This document shows, piece after piece, positions 9,328 to 17,508 of a DNA stretch of 64,000 nt. The notes below the pieces were generated by a model. That model was given only the letters and a program-made list of their open reading frames with translations. It was not told the origin of the DNA and searched no databases. The first letter of the stretch is position 1, and every line of letters starts with the position of its first letter. The position numbers and the translations under genes are program-made. Source of the DNA: Ktedonobacter racemifer DSM 44963 (GTDB lineage: Bacteria > Chloroflexota > Ktedonobacteria > Ktedonobacterales > Ktedonobacteraceae). The stretch lies in assembly GCF_000178855.1 (NCBI RefSeq), contig NZ_ADVG01000005.1, positions 558,001 through 622,000 on the forward strand. Reading direction: 5' to 3'.

Positions 9328-12090
9328 TTATGCATTGGGATATGTAAATGTATATATGCCTGAGTCTAGCTCCACGATGATCCCTGAACTCTCCTGGCGC
9401 ACCTGCCTGATTCCCTCGCTCGTTTCCAGTGGTTGTCCACTTTCTTTTACTTCGGCACCGGCTGATCCGGGCAAATGGACGCTGGCCGTGGTGTTGGAGG
9501 GAACGGTGACCGTCAGCGTGAAGATGCCGTCCTGGAGCTGCCACCAGCTCGCGATCTCTCCATAGAGCGACTGATAGGTCACGCCAGCATGCGTCAGGCC
9601 GCCGCCTGGACGGGGCTGGAAAATGATCCGTTTATACCCAGGCGCGCCGGGGTTAAGTCCCGCCACCACCTGATAGAGCCACTCTCCGACCGCACCATAG
9701 GAGTAATGATTGAGCGAAAGCTGCGGCGTGCCATCTTCCTTGATGCCTTCCCAGGATTCCCAGATCGTGGTTGCCCCTCGCTTCACGGCATACAACCATG
9801 ATGGAGCGGTTTCTTGCAAGAGGAGATCATAGGCCACATCCAGGTATCCATTGGTGCTCAGGACATGACAGAGAAAGGGGGTCGAGAGAAAACCGGTGCC
9901 GAGATGGGTGTTGACCCGCCTGACTAATTGCACCAGCCGCTGGACCGCGGCGGGGCGCAATTGCTCAGGCAGAAGGTCGAAGGCCAGGGTACGTACATAG
10001 GATGCTTGCTTCTCTGGACGAATCCGGCCATCTCTGCCGATGAATTCAGCAATATATGCCTCTTTGATCTGCCGATACAACGCGGCATATTCACGCGCAT
10101 CGTCATCCTTGCCCAGCACCCGCGCGATTTCGGCCAGCAGGCCGGCTGAGCGTGCGAAGTACGCGGTCGCCACAAGCGGAGCGGAGAACAGGGTGCGCCA
10201 CAGAATGCCCGCGATCATCTTGACAAGCCCCACATCTCCCGGCTCTAACCACTCGCCCCAGTGGTATTTCGTATTCCACAAGAAGGCTTCGCGCGCCCGT
10301 CGCTTGCGGCTGAACCAGCGTACCGGCGCCAGTCGCCTCACCCAATGCCAGTTTCGTGCGTTGTGCCGCTCATATTCTACCCAGGCTTGCATACTGGGGT
10401 ACTGCTCCTCCAGGAGACGCCGATCGCCATAGATCTGGTAGAGCGTCCAGGGAACTAGCACAGCTGCATCTCCCCAGCCAGCCGACCCCTCGCGGATTGA
10501 GCCATGCGAGGCCGGTGGCGAAGGGATTCGGTTGGGAACCATGCCGTCAGATCCCTGCTCGGCAGCCAGATCTTTGAGCCATTTCGTCAAAAATCCGGCG
10601 GTCTCTAGATGGAACGAGCCAGTTCGCGCGAAAATCTGGGCATCACCGGTCCAGCCGGAGCGTTCGCGCGTGGGACAGTCAGTGGGAATCTCCAGGAAGT
10701 TACTCTTCTGGCTCCAGAGGATATTGTGCTCTAACTGGTTAATCAGTGCATTTGAGCAGGAGAAGGTTCCCGTTTCCGGCAGATCGGAATAGAGCGCAAT
10801 CCCCGTAATCTGTTCAGGAGAGAGCCGGCCGGGGAAGCCTTCAAGCTTGACATAACGAAAGCCATGCGCGGTAAAACGCGGTGTATAGATTTCCTCTCCA
10901 TCGCCTTTCAGGATGTAGTGGTCTTCCTGCGAGACTTTTGCCAGCAACGGCACTTCCATATTTTTCATGGTGAAATTGCCATGCTCGTCGAGCGTTTCGC
11001 CATAATACAACGTGACGATCGTTCCCCTCGGTCCCTGGACGCGTAAGCGCACCACTCCAGCAAAATTTTGCCCCAGATCAGCCACGGTCTCACCCGCCGG
11101 GGTGGTCAGCAGCGCGACCGGGGGGAACTCCTCTTTGCGCCGGACCAGCGGGCCAGCAGCTGCGATCAGCTGATTCAGGGGGAAATAGGCCAGGCGTACC
11201 CCTTGCCATTCTTTGTCGTCAAAACCCGGTCGATCCCAGCCAGGCATCTCCAAGCGCGCATCGTAGATTTCACCGTCTTTGAAATCGGCTTTCAGCAGCG
11301 GCCCGGTGGTCGCGCGCCACCGCTCATCGGTGGTCACGATTTCCGTGCTACCATCGGCATAACGCAGTTCAAGCTGGAGCAAGAGGGCCAGGCGATCTCC
11401 GTAAACATTGCGCCGGGAGGACGCGGCAATTTGCCCGCGATACCATCCATCGCTGAGAATCGCGCCCAGAGCGTTTTCCCCGGCGGACACCAGGGCGGTG
11501 ACATCGTAAGTCTGGTACTGCAGGCGTTTGTGGTAGCTGGTATACCCGGGCGTAAAATAGGCATCGCCGACCCGCTGGCCATTGAGCGAAAGCTCATACA
11601 GGCCATGCCCGGTCGCGTAGATTCTCGCGGCTACAACCGGTTTGGTGGTCTCAAACCGCGTGCGCAAATAAGGGGCCGGCTTGAAAGCTTCGGGGTTATC
11701 ATCCCAATCAGGCTCAATCCAACGCGCGCGCCAGTCTGCGGCTTGCAAGAGACCCATTTCCCACCACGCGGCCTCGCTCCACGCGGATACCTGGTCGTGT
11801 TCATCCCACACGCGTGCGCGCCAGGTGTAGCGCTGGCGCGACTGCAAAGGCGGGCCAGCATAAGCAACATGAGTAGATTGGTCAGAGAGTACTTTTCCCG
11901 TGTCCCAGACCTGATTCTGCCCGCTTGTAACCTGTACCTGATAGGCGGATTGGCGAGTACCCCGCCGTTTGGAAGCAATCACCCAGTTCAGACGAGGCTG
12001 GGGAATATCAATACCCAGTGGAGCTTCCTGATATTCACAACGAAGCGTATGGACAATGACAGGCGAAAGCGCATGGGGTAACAGCGTCAC
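9328..12090 (-). CDS. GH78 alpha-L-rhamnosidase
   Basis: Releases terminal alpha-L-rhamnose from glycosides with inversion of configuration. The protein has 920 residues, typical of family GH78, in this order: N-terminal beta-sandwich domains (with PRLNWVIASKRRGTRQSAYQ and FTPGYTSYHKRLQYQTYDVT), the concanavalin-like and bac_rhamnosid region (VADLGQNFAGVV), the (alpha/alpha)6 catalytic barrel with the acidic motif DCPTRERSGWTGDAQ, WESWEGI (general-base Glu region), and a C-terminal beta domain. It starts at GTG 12090 with GGAGG five bases upstream. No signal peptide, so it acts on imported rhamnosides, matching the MFS gene behind it. Confidence 0.95.
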   Translation of the reverse strand: MTLLPHALSPVIVHTLRCEYQEAPLGIDIPQPRLNWVIASKRRGTRQSAYQVQVTSGQNQVWDTGKVLSDQSTHVAYAGPPLQSRQRYTWRARVWDEHDQVSAWSEAAWWEMGLLQAADWRARWIEPDWDDNPEAFKPAPYLRTRFETTKPVVAARIYATGHGLYELSLNGQRVGDAYFTPGYTSYHKRLQYQTYDVTALVSAGENALGAILSDGWYRGQIAASSRRNVYGDRLALLLQLELRYADGSTEIVTTDERWRATTGPLLKADFKDGEIYDARLEMPGWDRPGFDDKEWQGVRLAYFPLNQLIAAAGPLVRRKEEFPPVALLTTPAGETVADLGQNFAGVVRLRVQGPRGTIVTLYYGETLDEHGNFTMKNMEVPLLAKVSQEDHYILKGDGEEIYTPRFTAHGFRYVKLEGFPGRLSPEQITGIALYSDLPETGTFSCSNALINQLEHNILWSQKSNFLEIPTDCPTRERSGWTGDAQIFARTGSFHLETAGFLTKWLKDLAAEQGSDGMVPNRIPSPPASHGSIREGSAGWGDAAVLVPWTLYQIYGDRRLLEEQYPSMQAWVEYERHNARNWHWVRRLAPVRWFSRKRRAREAFLWNTKYHWGEWLEPGDVGLVKMIAGILWRTLFSAPLVATAYFARSAGLLAEIARVLGKDDDAREYAALYRQIKEAYIAEFIGRDGRIRPEKQASYVRTLAFDLLPEQLRPAAVQRLVQLVRRVNTHLGTGFLSTPFLCHVLSTNGYLDVAYDLLLQETAPSWLYAVKRGATTIWESWEGIKEDGTPQLSLNHYSYGAVGEWLYQVVAGLNPGAPGYKRIIFQPRPGGGLTHAGVTYQSLYGEIASWWQLQDGIFTLTVTVPSNTTASVHLPGSAGAEVKESGQPLETSEGIRQVRQESSGIIVELDSGIYTFTYPNA

Positions 12091-12181
12091 GAAAACCTCC
12101 TCTCACGGAGCAAGCAACATCACCGTTGTAGCCGCGCCGGGCGCCCAGAGCCGGCGCTCCTTTACGCGGCATCTCTTCGAT

Positions 12182-12208
12182 CGGTTAACCGTATGTTATA
12201 CGTATAAC
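12182..12208. promoter_or_regulatory. Two palindromes upstream of the rhamnosidase; candidate LacI-type operator
   Basis: CGGTTAACCG (12182-12191) and GTTATACGTATAAC (12195-12208) are both perfect palindromes. The second is 14 bp with a central CG, the hallmark of LacI/GalR-family operators. They lie about 95-115 bases before the GTG of the first gene of the cluster, where a promoter is expected. The link to the LacI-type protein at 3161-4198 is an inference. Confidence 0.55.
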
Positions 12209-12298
12209 TCATGGCTATTCTTAATAGTATCTTCGGAATATGTGCTTGTCAAGCCCTAGTGCGGCCTGGCTCTCTGTAAATACAAACTTTCAACAAAC

Positions 12299-12368
12299 CG
12301 CCGCAGGAGTCCCCTGTCGTTTACGCATGGGGAGGAAACCCCCACGGGAGGGGGGGCACGGTGCGGCG
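12299..12368 (+). repeat. Structured tnpB left-end motif, copy 2
   Basis: Outer stem CGCCGCA/TGCGGCG, inner TCCCC...GGGGA hairpin, then an extra CCCCC/GGGGG stem. It lies about 85 bases before the tnpB start at 12452, as expected for the left end of that element. Confidence 0.55.
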
Positions 12369-12451
12369 TTCCTTCTCGCAGAGGAGGGGAGAGGCAAACG
12401 CACACAAGGAAGGCATTGACAGGTATCGGCGACTATAGCACATTTATTCGT

Positions 12452-13806
12452 ATGAAACACATCATCACGGCCAAACTCAAACTGCACGCGACTCCAGAAC
12501 AGTTCGCGGCCTTACGGGCCACCCAACTGGCCTATCGCGATGCCCTGAATTTTGTGAGCCGCTATGCGTTTGAGCACGGCAAGATGAGCAACCAGCGACG
12601 CCTGCAAGATGGGACCGATAACGACCTTCGCGCTCGCTATGGGTCGCCAGCCCAAATGGCCTGCAATGTTGCGCGCCAAGTCGGAGCCACCTACAAAGGC
12701 CTGTGGACCAAGGTGCGTACCTCGGAGCCACCTACAAAGGCCTGTGGACCAAGGTGCGTACCAATGCAGAGTTGCGTCGGGCAGGCGTGACCAGGAAGCG
12801 CTACAAGGGACTGGATCAGGCCCCCCAGTACCTCTCTCCCACCCTGACCTACAACTACCAGCACGACTACGGCTTCAAGCACGAGCAGCAGGTCAGCATC
12901 CTCACGCTCTCTGGGCGCGTGATCGTCCCTTACAGCGGCTATGGGAAGCATGTAGCTCTGATAGCGCAAGGAGCCCGGATCGCAGCGGCCAAGCTCTGGT
13001 ATGACCAGGCCAGGAAACGCTTTTATCTGCTCGTCTTCCTACAGATCGAACTCCTTGAACCGACCTTTGAACAGTACAAACAACTGGTCGGCGTTGACGT
13101 CGGCATCCGCTACCTGGCAGTCACTTCCACGGCTACGGGAGATACCTGCTTTTTCTCGGGAAAGCAGAGCAAACAACGGGTCAACCACTACGCACGCATG
13201 AGAAAACGCTTGCAACACAAAGGCACTCGCGGCTCAAAACGCTCCATCCGGCGGATCGAGCGGAGAGAGAGACGGTTGAAACGGCAAGCCAACCACCACA
13301 TCGCCAGGCAGATCGTCACGACCTACCAAGAGGCCCTGATCGGCTTGGAAGACCTGACCGGCATCCGCGAACGCACCAAAGTGCACAAGCGCAAACGCAA
13401 GAAAGGCAGCAAAGGGACCGAGCCTGCGACCCCGAAGATGCGGCGCGCCAACCGGGTGCGCTCCCAGTGCTCGTTTGCCGAACTGCATGCCCTGATTGCC
13501 TATAAAGCGGCCCTGGCCGGGTCGCTGGCCATCAAAGTGGAGGCGCAGTATACCTCGCAAGCCTGGCCCAAATGTGGCTACACGCATGAGGACAATCGCC
13601 CGAACAAGGGACTGGTCTTCCATTGTGGCAAGTGTCACTACGAGTTGCACGCGGACCTGGTGGGTGCGCGCAATCAGGTCATGAGAACGCTCTACCTCCG
13701 ACAAGATTGGGGGAAGATGGGGCAGTTGTCAGTTGCCCCCGATACCTCCGACAGGGAAGCCAAAGCTGAGCGCCTTCGCCGGTACTCAGAATCGCGGTGG
13801 AGTTGA
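12452..13806 (+). pseudogene. tnpB: tnpB disrupted by a 41-bp tandem duplication
   Basis: The frame from ATG 12452 (MKHIITAKLKLHATPEQ) fails after ARQVGATYKGLWTKVRT because the 41 bases 12681-12721 are repeated exactly at 12722-12762; the second frame then continues NAELRRAGVTRKRYKG to the end. Removal of one copy rejoins the frames. RuvC I (GVDVGIRYLA), RuvC II (GLEDLTGIR) and a zinc-ribbon region are present. The first ribbon cysteine is replaced (SQAWPKCGY instead of a CxxC), so the protein had begun to decay in other ways too. Confidence 0.9.
12681..12762 (+). repeat. 41-bp exact tandem duplication inside tnpB
   Basis: Two adjacent identical 41-base units (12681-12721 and 12722-12762). 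Forty-one is not a multiple of three, so the duplication alone causes the frame break. Confidence 0.95.
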
Positions 13807-13814
13807 GAGACAAG

Positions 13815-14080
13815 CTCCCGAGTTTACTCGTGGGGTCACTGACCAGTCTCAGGGACCAGCACAGATTATCAGACCGAGCGTAAGACCCCTGCCTTGAGGC
13901 ATGGGGATACAAGCGAGTCCTTTGTTGGTGGATAGGGTGGCGGGGCTTGTAACCTTTCCCCATCGTATTCGGCCTGTGAGACCCCATGGCTAAAGCCATG
14001 GGGATACATGGTGCCCTTTCTCTTGACAGATTTGTACTTACAGAAAACGAGCCAGAAAGCCCCCGTGATGTATCCGGGGG
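13815..14080 (+). repeat. Row of four IS605-type right-end hairpins
   Basis: Hairpins at 13815-13835 (CCCGAGT/ACTCG-GGGG), 13886-13906 (CCCCTGCCT/AGGCATGGGG), 13982-14003 (CCCCATGGCT/AGCCATGGGG) and 14060-14080 (CCCCCG/CGGGGG type). All point the same way, and the last three share flanks such as GAC-CCC...GGGGATACA. The first belongs to the tnpB just upstream. The others have no gene of their own, so they look like stacked termini of lost elements. Confidence 0.65.
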
Positions 14081-14285
14081 ATGAATGGCTCTTCCTTGTT
14101 TGGGGTGGATTGGGTGGAGTTGGACAGTAGGACGGATCATACCACAACAGAAATGCATCCACAGCACGGCGTACCAATTCCGCGACAGGGACACCCTCTT
14201 TCTCAGCTTGCTCATGCAATTTTTGGTGTTGCTTTTCATTCAGATAAATGTTTGTACGTCTCACTCTTTCACCTCTTGCATACAT
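13869..14285 (-). CDS. Ribbon-helix-helix DNA-binding protein, tail fused to IS sequence
   Basis: The first 60-70 residues are a CopG/Arc-like ribbon-helix-helix protein: VRRTNIYLNEKQHQKLHEQA (beta strand and helix A), then GVPVAELVRRAVDAFLL (helix B). From about residue 72 the frame runs into the right-end hairpin at 14060-14080 and further termini, so the last 65 residues are read-through of transposon DNA. It is divergent from the intact tnpB at 14336; the 14280-14301 palindrome overlaps its start codon, suggesting a shared operator (inference). Confidence 0.65.
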   Translation of the reverse strand: MYARGERVRRTNIYLNEKQHQKLHEQAEKEGVPVAELVRRAVDAFLLWYDPSYCPTPPNPPQTRKSHSSPGYITGAFWLVFCKYKSVKRKGTMYPHGFSHGVSQAEYDGERLQAPPPYPPTKDSLVSPCLKAGVLRSV

Positions 14286-14301
14286 CAGAATTTTGATGTA
14301 T
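14280..14301. promoter_or_regulatory. 8-bp palindrome between RHH gene and tnpB
   Basis: Arms ATACATCA and TGATGTAT around GAATTT. It covers the RHH start codon and lies about 35 bases before the tnpB start. It is either the left-end hairpin of the tnpB element or the RHH operator; the two roles are compatible. Confidence 0.5.
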
Positions 14302-14335
14302 AATTATAACACAAAGGAAAGGAGCAAGGGGCGCA

Positions 14336-15463
14336 ATGCTGATCTACGAGTACAAAGTGGATGGAACCAAGGCACAATACGCTGCCATTGATGAAGCTAT
14401 CCGCATTGTGCAATTTATTCGCAATACGTGCTTGCGTTTGTGGATAGATGACCACGCGACCAGGAATGACTTGCAAATGTATTGCGCCGTCCTTGCCAAA
14501 GAACACCCCTTTGTCTTCTTGCTCAATTCTCAGGCTCGTCAAGCCAGTGCGGATCGGGCGTGGTCTGCCGTTGCACGCTTCTATGACAACTGCCGTAACC
14601 ACAAGCCCGGCAAGAAAGGCTATCCCCGTTTTCAGCACGATAACCGAAGCGTCGAGTACAAGACAACCGGGTGGAAACTCGACCCTGATGGCAAGCACAT
14701 CACCTTCACCGATGGGTGTGGTATTGGGAGGGTACGTTTAATCGGGAGTCGTGATCTTGCGACTCGCCCCATACCCGCCATCACTCGTGTTCGTCTCATC
14801 CGGCGTGCAGACGGCTACTACTGCCAATTTGCTATTGTTGCTCAACGACATATTGAACATATTCCCACTGGCAAGCAGGTTGGAATTGACGTTGGTTTGA
14901 AGGCGTTTTTCACCGATTCTGAAGGGAACACCGTCGAGAATCCCCGCCACTATCGCAAGGCTGAAAAGCGTCTCAAACGCTTGCAACGTCGCCTCTCACG
15001 CAAACAGAAGAAGAGCAAAAACCGCAAAAAAGCTCGTCAAGCCGTCGCCAAAGCGCATCTCAAAGTCCAAAGGCAGCGCGAAGATTTTGCCAGAAAACAG
15101 GCAAACGCGCTCGTCACATCTCACGATTTGATTGCCTTTGAAGAGTTGCAGATTCGCAACATGGTGAGGAACAGGCACCTTGCCAAGAGCATCCACGATG
15201 CTGGATGGGGGCAATTTCTGCTTTGGGTCAAGTATTATGCAGTAATACATACAATCCCTGTCATAGCAGTATTCCCCCACTATACTAGTCAAGCGTGTAG
15301 TGCGTGTGGAACGCTTGTGAAGAAAACCTTGAGTGTGCGTACGCATGTGTGTACGGGGTGTGGTGTGGTTTTAGACAGGGATCATAACGCCGCATTGAAC
15401 ATTTTGCAAAAAGCTCTCAGTACCGTAGGGCATACGGGAACTGATGCATCTGTGAGTGCATGA
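14336..15463 (+). CDS. tnpB: TnpB RNA-guided nuclease, intact
   Basis: 375 residues with no lesions. It has an N-terminal helical region, RuvC I at GIDVGLKAFF, an arginine- and lysine-rich bridge helix, RuvC II at FEELQIRNM, a zinc ribbon CSACG...CTGCG, and RuvC III at DRDHNAALNIL. TnpB with the omega-RNA from the element's right end cuts DNA next to the target motif and helps keep the element in the genome. Its 3' region (15130-15567) is nearly identical to 44610-45055, where only the tail of a sister copy remains. It could be the active source copy. Confidence 0.92.
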   Translation: MLIYEYKVDGTKAQYAAIDEAIRIVQFIRNTCLRLWIDDHATRNDLQMYCAVLAKEHPFVFLLNSQARQASADRAWSAVARFYDNCRNHKPGKKGYPRFQHDNRSVEYKTTGWKLDPDGKHITFTDGCGIGRVRLIGSRDLATRPIPAITRVRLIRRADGYYCQFAIVAQRHIEHIPTGKQVGIDVGLKAFFTDSEGNTVENPRHYRKAEKRLKRLQRRLSRKQKKSKNRKKARQAVAKAHLKVQRQREDFARKQANALVTSHDLIAFEELQIRNMVRNRHLAKSIHDAGWGQFLLWVKYYAVIHTIPVIAVFPHYTSQACSACGTLVKKTLSVRTHVCTGCGVVLDRDHNAALNILQKALSTVGHTGTDASVSA

Positions 15464-15567
15464 AACGCTTCTGGACAGGAGGGCCACTACACTATCTCAG
15501 CAATGGGATGGCGCAAGTCACCTGGATGAAGGAAGAAGCCCCCTGGATTTATCCGGGGGAGTGTCAA
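15464..15567 (+). ncRNA. Right end / probable omega-RNA 3' region of tnpB element
   Basis: Hairpin CCCCC/GGGGG at 15539-15559, then GTGTCAA ending at 15567. The same 100 bases follow the tnpB tail at 44951-45055, and both diverge exactly after TCAA, which fixes the element terminus. In IS605 systems this segment forms the guide-RNA scaffold. Transcription is not shown by the sequence. Confidence 0.6.
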
Positions 15568-15568
15568 G

Positions 15569-15697
15569 ATGCTCAGTCAACAGCTTACGCCCCTTGAGTT
15601 CCTCTTCAGTCCGCTGCTGATCCTGGCAACCCTGCTGTTTCTCCTGCTTGTTGTCACGCTGGCCAGCGTTGGCCCGGCTCTCACAGCTTCATGGTAA
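15569..15697 (+). pseudogene. FtsX-type ABC permease, C-terminal piece (5' part of split gene)
   Basis: The frame from 15569 ends in FSPLLILATLLFLLLVVTLA, SVGPALTAS, then W-stop inside the transposon that begins at 15692. This is the last transmembrane helix and PALxAS signature of an FtsX/MacB-like permease. If the 9.9-kb element and one copy of CTTCA are removed, the frame continues at 25605 as RLRIRELLRYE-stop, the normal end of this family. The N-terminal part of the gene is missing, replaced by the tnpB element terminus at 15567. Confidence 0.8.
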
Positions 15698-15710
15698 ATG
15701 ACCTACCAAG

Positions 15711-16074
15711 TGGATCTGTCTCAAATTTGGTGAAGGATGAGTTTATTCCCCTAGCAACCTCCACTTCTTGAGCTCAAGAATTTCATGCGTTCCTGCTAAA
15801 ATAAGAGCTTATCACCAAGATTGATACTGCTGGCGAACCTTAGAGAGAGCGATGAGGTAGCTAGGGAACAGGCGTAGCGTGAAGAGGCCCGGATCTGCGA
15901 ACACCCTTGAGTCAAACAGAAGCCTGACAAAAGGAGGAATTGCTGATATATTCCGCATTTCACTGAAGATTGAGGAGCTTTCAACATGCTTGGGATCCAG
16001 ACGCGCTCTTTACAATGCCATTCTGATGCGGTCGAGAGGGGTTCGCCAGCAGTATCAAGATTGAGACAGAGCCA
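15711..16074. mobile_element. 364-bp insertion inside the left end of transposon A
   Basis: Termini TGGATCTGTCTCAA and its near complement TTGAGACAGAGCCA (one mismatch in 14), with the target duplication CCAAG (15706-15710, 16075-16079). It splits the left inverted end of transposon A, which is otherwise contiguous. Inside, a second inverted pair around GATACTGCTGGCGAACC (about 15826 and 16040) gives a MITE-like structure. No gene recognised. Confidence 0.8.
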
Positions 16075-16195
16075 CCAAGTGGGCAGGTTTTGACCTCAAA
16101 GGTTAGCACTTGCCCTCAATGTTGAGCAGCACAGCGGTTGACACGCTGAAAAAGCGCCAGAGAGGCGGATTGTTGCACATCGTTTTTGTAAATTC

Positions 16196-16341
16196 AGGGA
16201 GGCGCTGCGCCACAATTGGGCGAGAAAACAGTCCAAAGAGGTCAACGGATCGGTCTGATGGGGAGCGTAGCAGCAGGACAATTTGGGGTCCCAACAGAAA
16301 TTCCCCAATAGTTTCTGGTAAGAGCGAGGAAGCGGTAAAGA
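16196..16341 (-). other. Interior of transposon A with an open frame split by transposon B
   Basis: On the minus strand a frame runs from ATG about 21585 (joined across transposon B after removal of one GGTCC copy) through 16341 to TAA in the inverted end. It reads KDLFTASSLLPETIGEFLLG and then hydrophobic and polar residues. I do not recognise a family. It may be a fragment of a host gene captured with the element end. Confidence 0.3.
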
Positions 16342-16563
16342 GGTCCTGGTAAATAGCGTGAATGTTCGACGATTTTTGAGGCGAAACATAGGAAATCGGC
16401 ACGAAACATGGGAATCGATTATTCAGAGCCTGGAGAAGCCGCTCCCCATCTAGGGTATCAGCACGGAATATTGTAAATACATCGCTCGCGATCTCGCCTG
16501 CCGTGCGAGAAGTCAGGGCTTGTGCATTCTCTGCTGGATGGCAGGCTTTCTCCGTGTCGTGTG

Positions 16564-17391
16564 TTAGGGCAAAGCAAGTTGTTCGAGCTTTCTGGCTGTC
16601 TCCTCACAAGCAGGGAGATAGACCACCATTTTTAGTCCCGGTGTGTCCTCGATCTGAAAGGTGTTGTGTTCGAGCACGAGCAAGCCGACCAGAGGATGCC
16701 TGAATTCTTTTTGCCCCTCATGACGTTCTTGCACTTCATGCCGTGACCACCAGCGCGCAAATGTTGGACTGCGCTGCTGAAGCTCTGTAATCAGTTGGTT
16801 CAATTGTGCATCTTGGCGATACTGGCTACTGCTGGCACGCAACTGTGCCAATATACGCTGTGCGACGCCTTCCCAATCCACGCAGCGGCGACGATATTCC
16901 TCATTGGTAAAGATGAGGCGCACGATATTGCGCTCTTCGACCGGTATCGTTGCGAAGTCCGCAAACACCTGGCAGGCCGCCTGATTCCAGGCCAGCACAT
17001 CCCATCTTCGACCAGTGATGTAGGCAGGATTGGTTCCCATGTGCTCAAGGAGGCGAGCAAGAAAGGGGCTGACTTGCTCGCGCTGCGGTACCGGATGTGC
17101 AGGCGATGCCTGACCCGCCAGAAGAAAGAGATGGGCTTTTTCAGTAGGAGTCAGCTGGAAGGTTTGTGCCAGGCTATCGAGCACCTGGGTGGAGACATGG
17201 ATATCCCGTCCCTGTTCCAGCCAGGTATACCAGGTCACGCCAACTCCTGCAAGGTGGGCTACTTCCTCTCGTCGCAGTCCCGCCGTTTTGCGACGTGCGG
17301 TGTGTGGCAACCCCACATCTGCTGGTGAGAGTTGACTTCTCCGTATCCGTAAGAAGTTTGCTAGTTCCGAGCGCTGCTCATTCTCCGTCAT
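16564..17391 (-). CDS. XRE/MmyB-type transcriptional regulator
   Basis: The N-terminal helix-turn-helix (residues about 5-85: LRIRRSQLSPADVGLP, AGLRREEVAHLAGVGVTWYT, LEQGRD) is the classic form in which DNA-binding proteins carry a C-terminal MmyB-like ligand domain. The latter is seen as YITGRRWDVLAWNQAACQVF and HPLVGLLVLEHNTFQ. The start at ATG 17391 is supported by AAAGGA upstream; the long N-terminal extension in the same frame is out-of-gene. Divergent from the oxidoreductase at 17509, the common arrangement in which MmyB-type proteins regulate a neighbouring dehydrogenase. Confidence 0.92.
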   Translation of the reverse strand: MTENEQRSELANFLRIRRSQLSPADVGLPHTARRKTAGLRREEVAHLAGVGVTWYTWLEQGRDIHVSTQVLDSLAQTFQLTPTEKAHLFLLAGQASPAHPVPQREQVSPFLARLLEHMGTNPAYITGRRWDVLAWNQAACQVFADFATIPVEERNIVRLIFTNEEYRRRCVDWEGVAQRILAQLRASSSQYRQDAQLNQLITELQQRSPTFARWWSRHEVQERHEGQKEFRHPLVGLLVLEHNTFQIEDTPGLKMVVYLPACEETARKLEQLALP

Positions 17392-17508
17392 GCGCGCGTT
17401 CCTTTCCCTGGTAGTGCTACTACTAGTATCAACACACTCTGGTATGGCTTGAGAGCTTATGGCAAGATAATACCATAAATAGAAAAACATTGGGAAAGGA
17501 AACTTTGT

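Noticed and set aside
8981..9565. 194-codon plus-strand open frame
   Set aside because: It overlaps the rhamnosidase gene antisense, has no ribosome site and no family signature.
13886..14003. The GC-rich hairpins as rho-independent terminators
   Set aside because: None is followed by a T-run, and all match the right-end form found behind tnpB genes.
16347..16495. Open frames inside the long inverted ends (for example VFTIFRADTLDGERLLQALN) as genuine proteins
   Set aside because: They are open in several members but differ in frame and sequence, lack starts, and are better explained as repeats of transposase-binding DNA.
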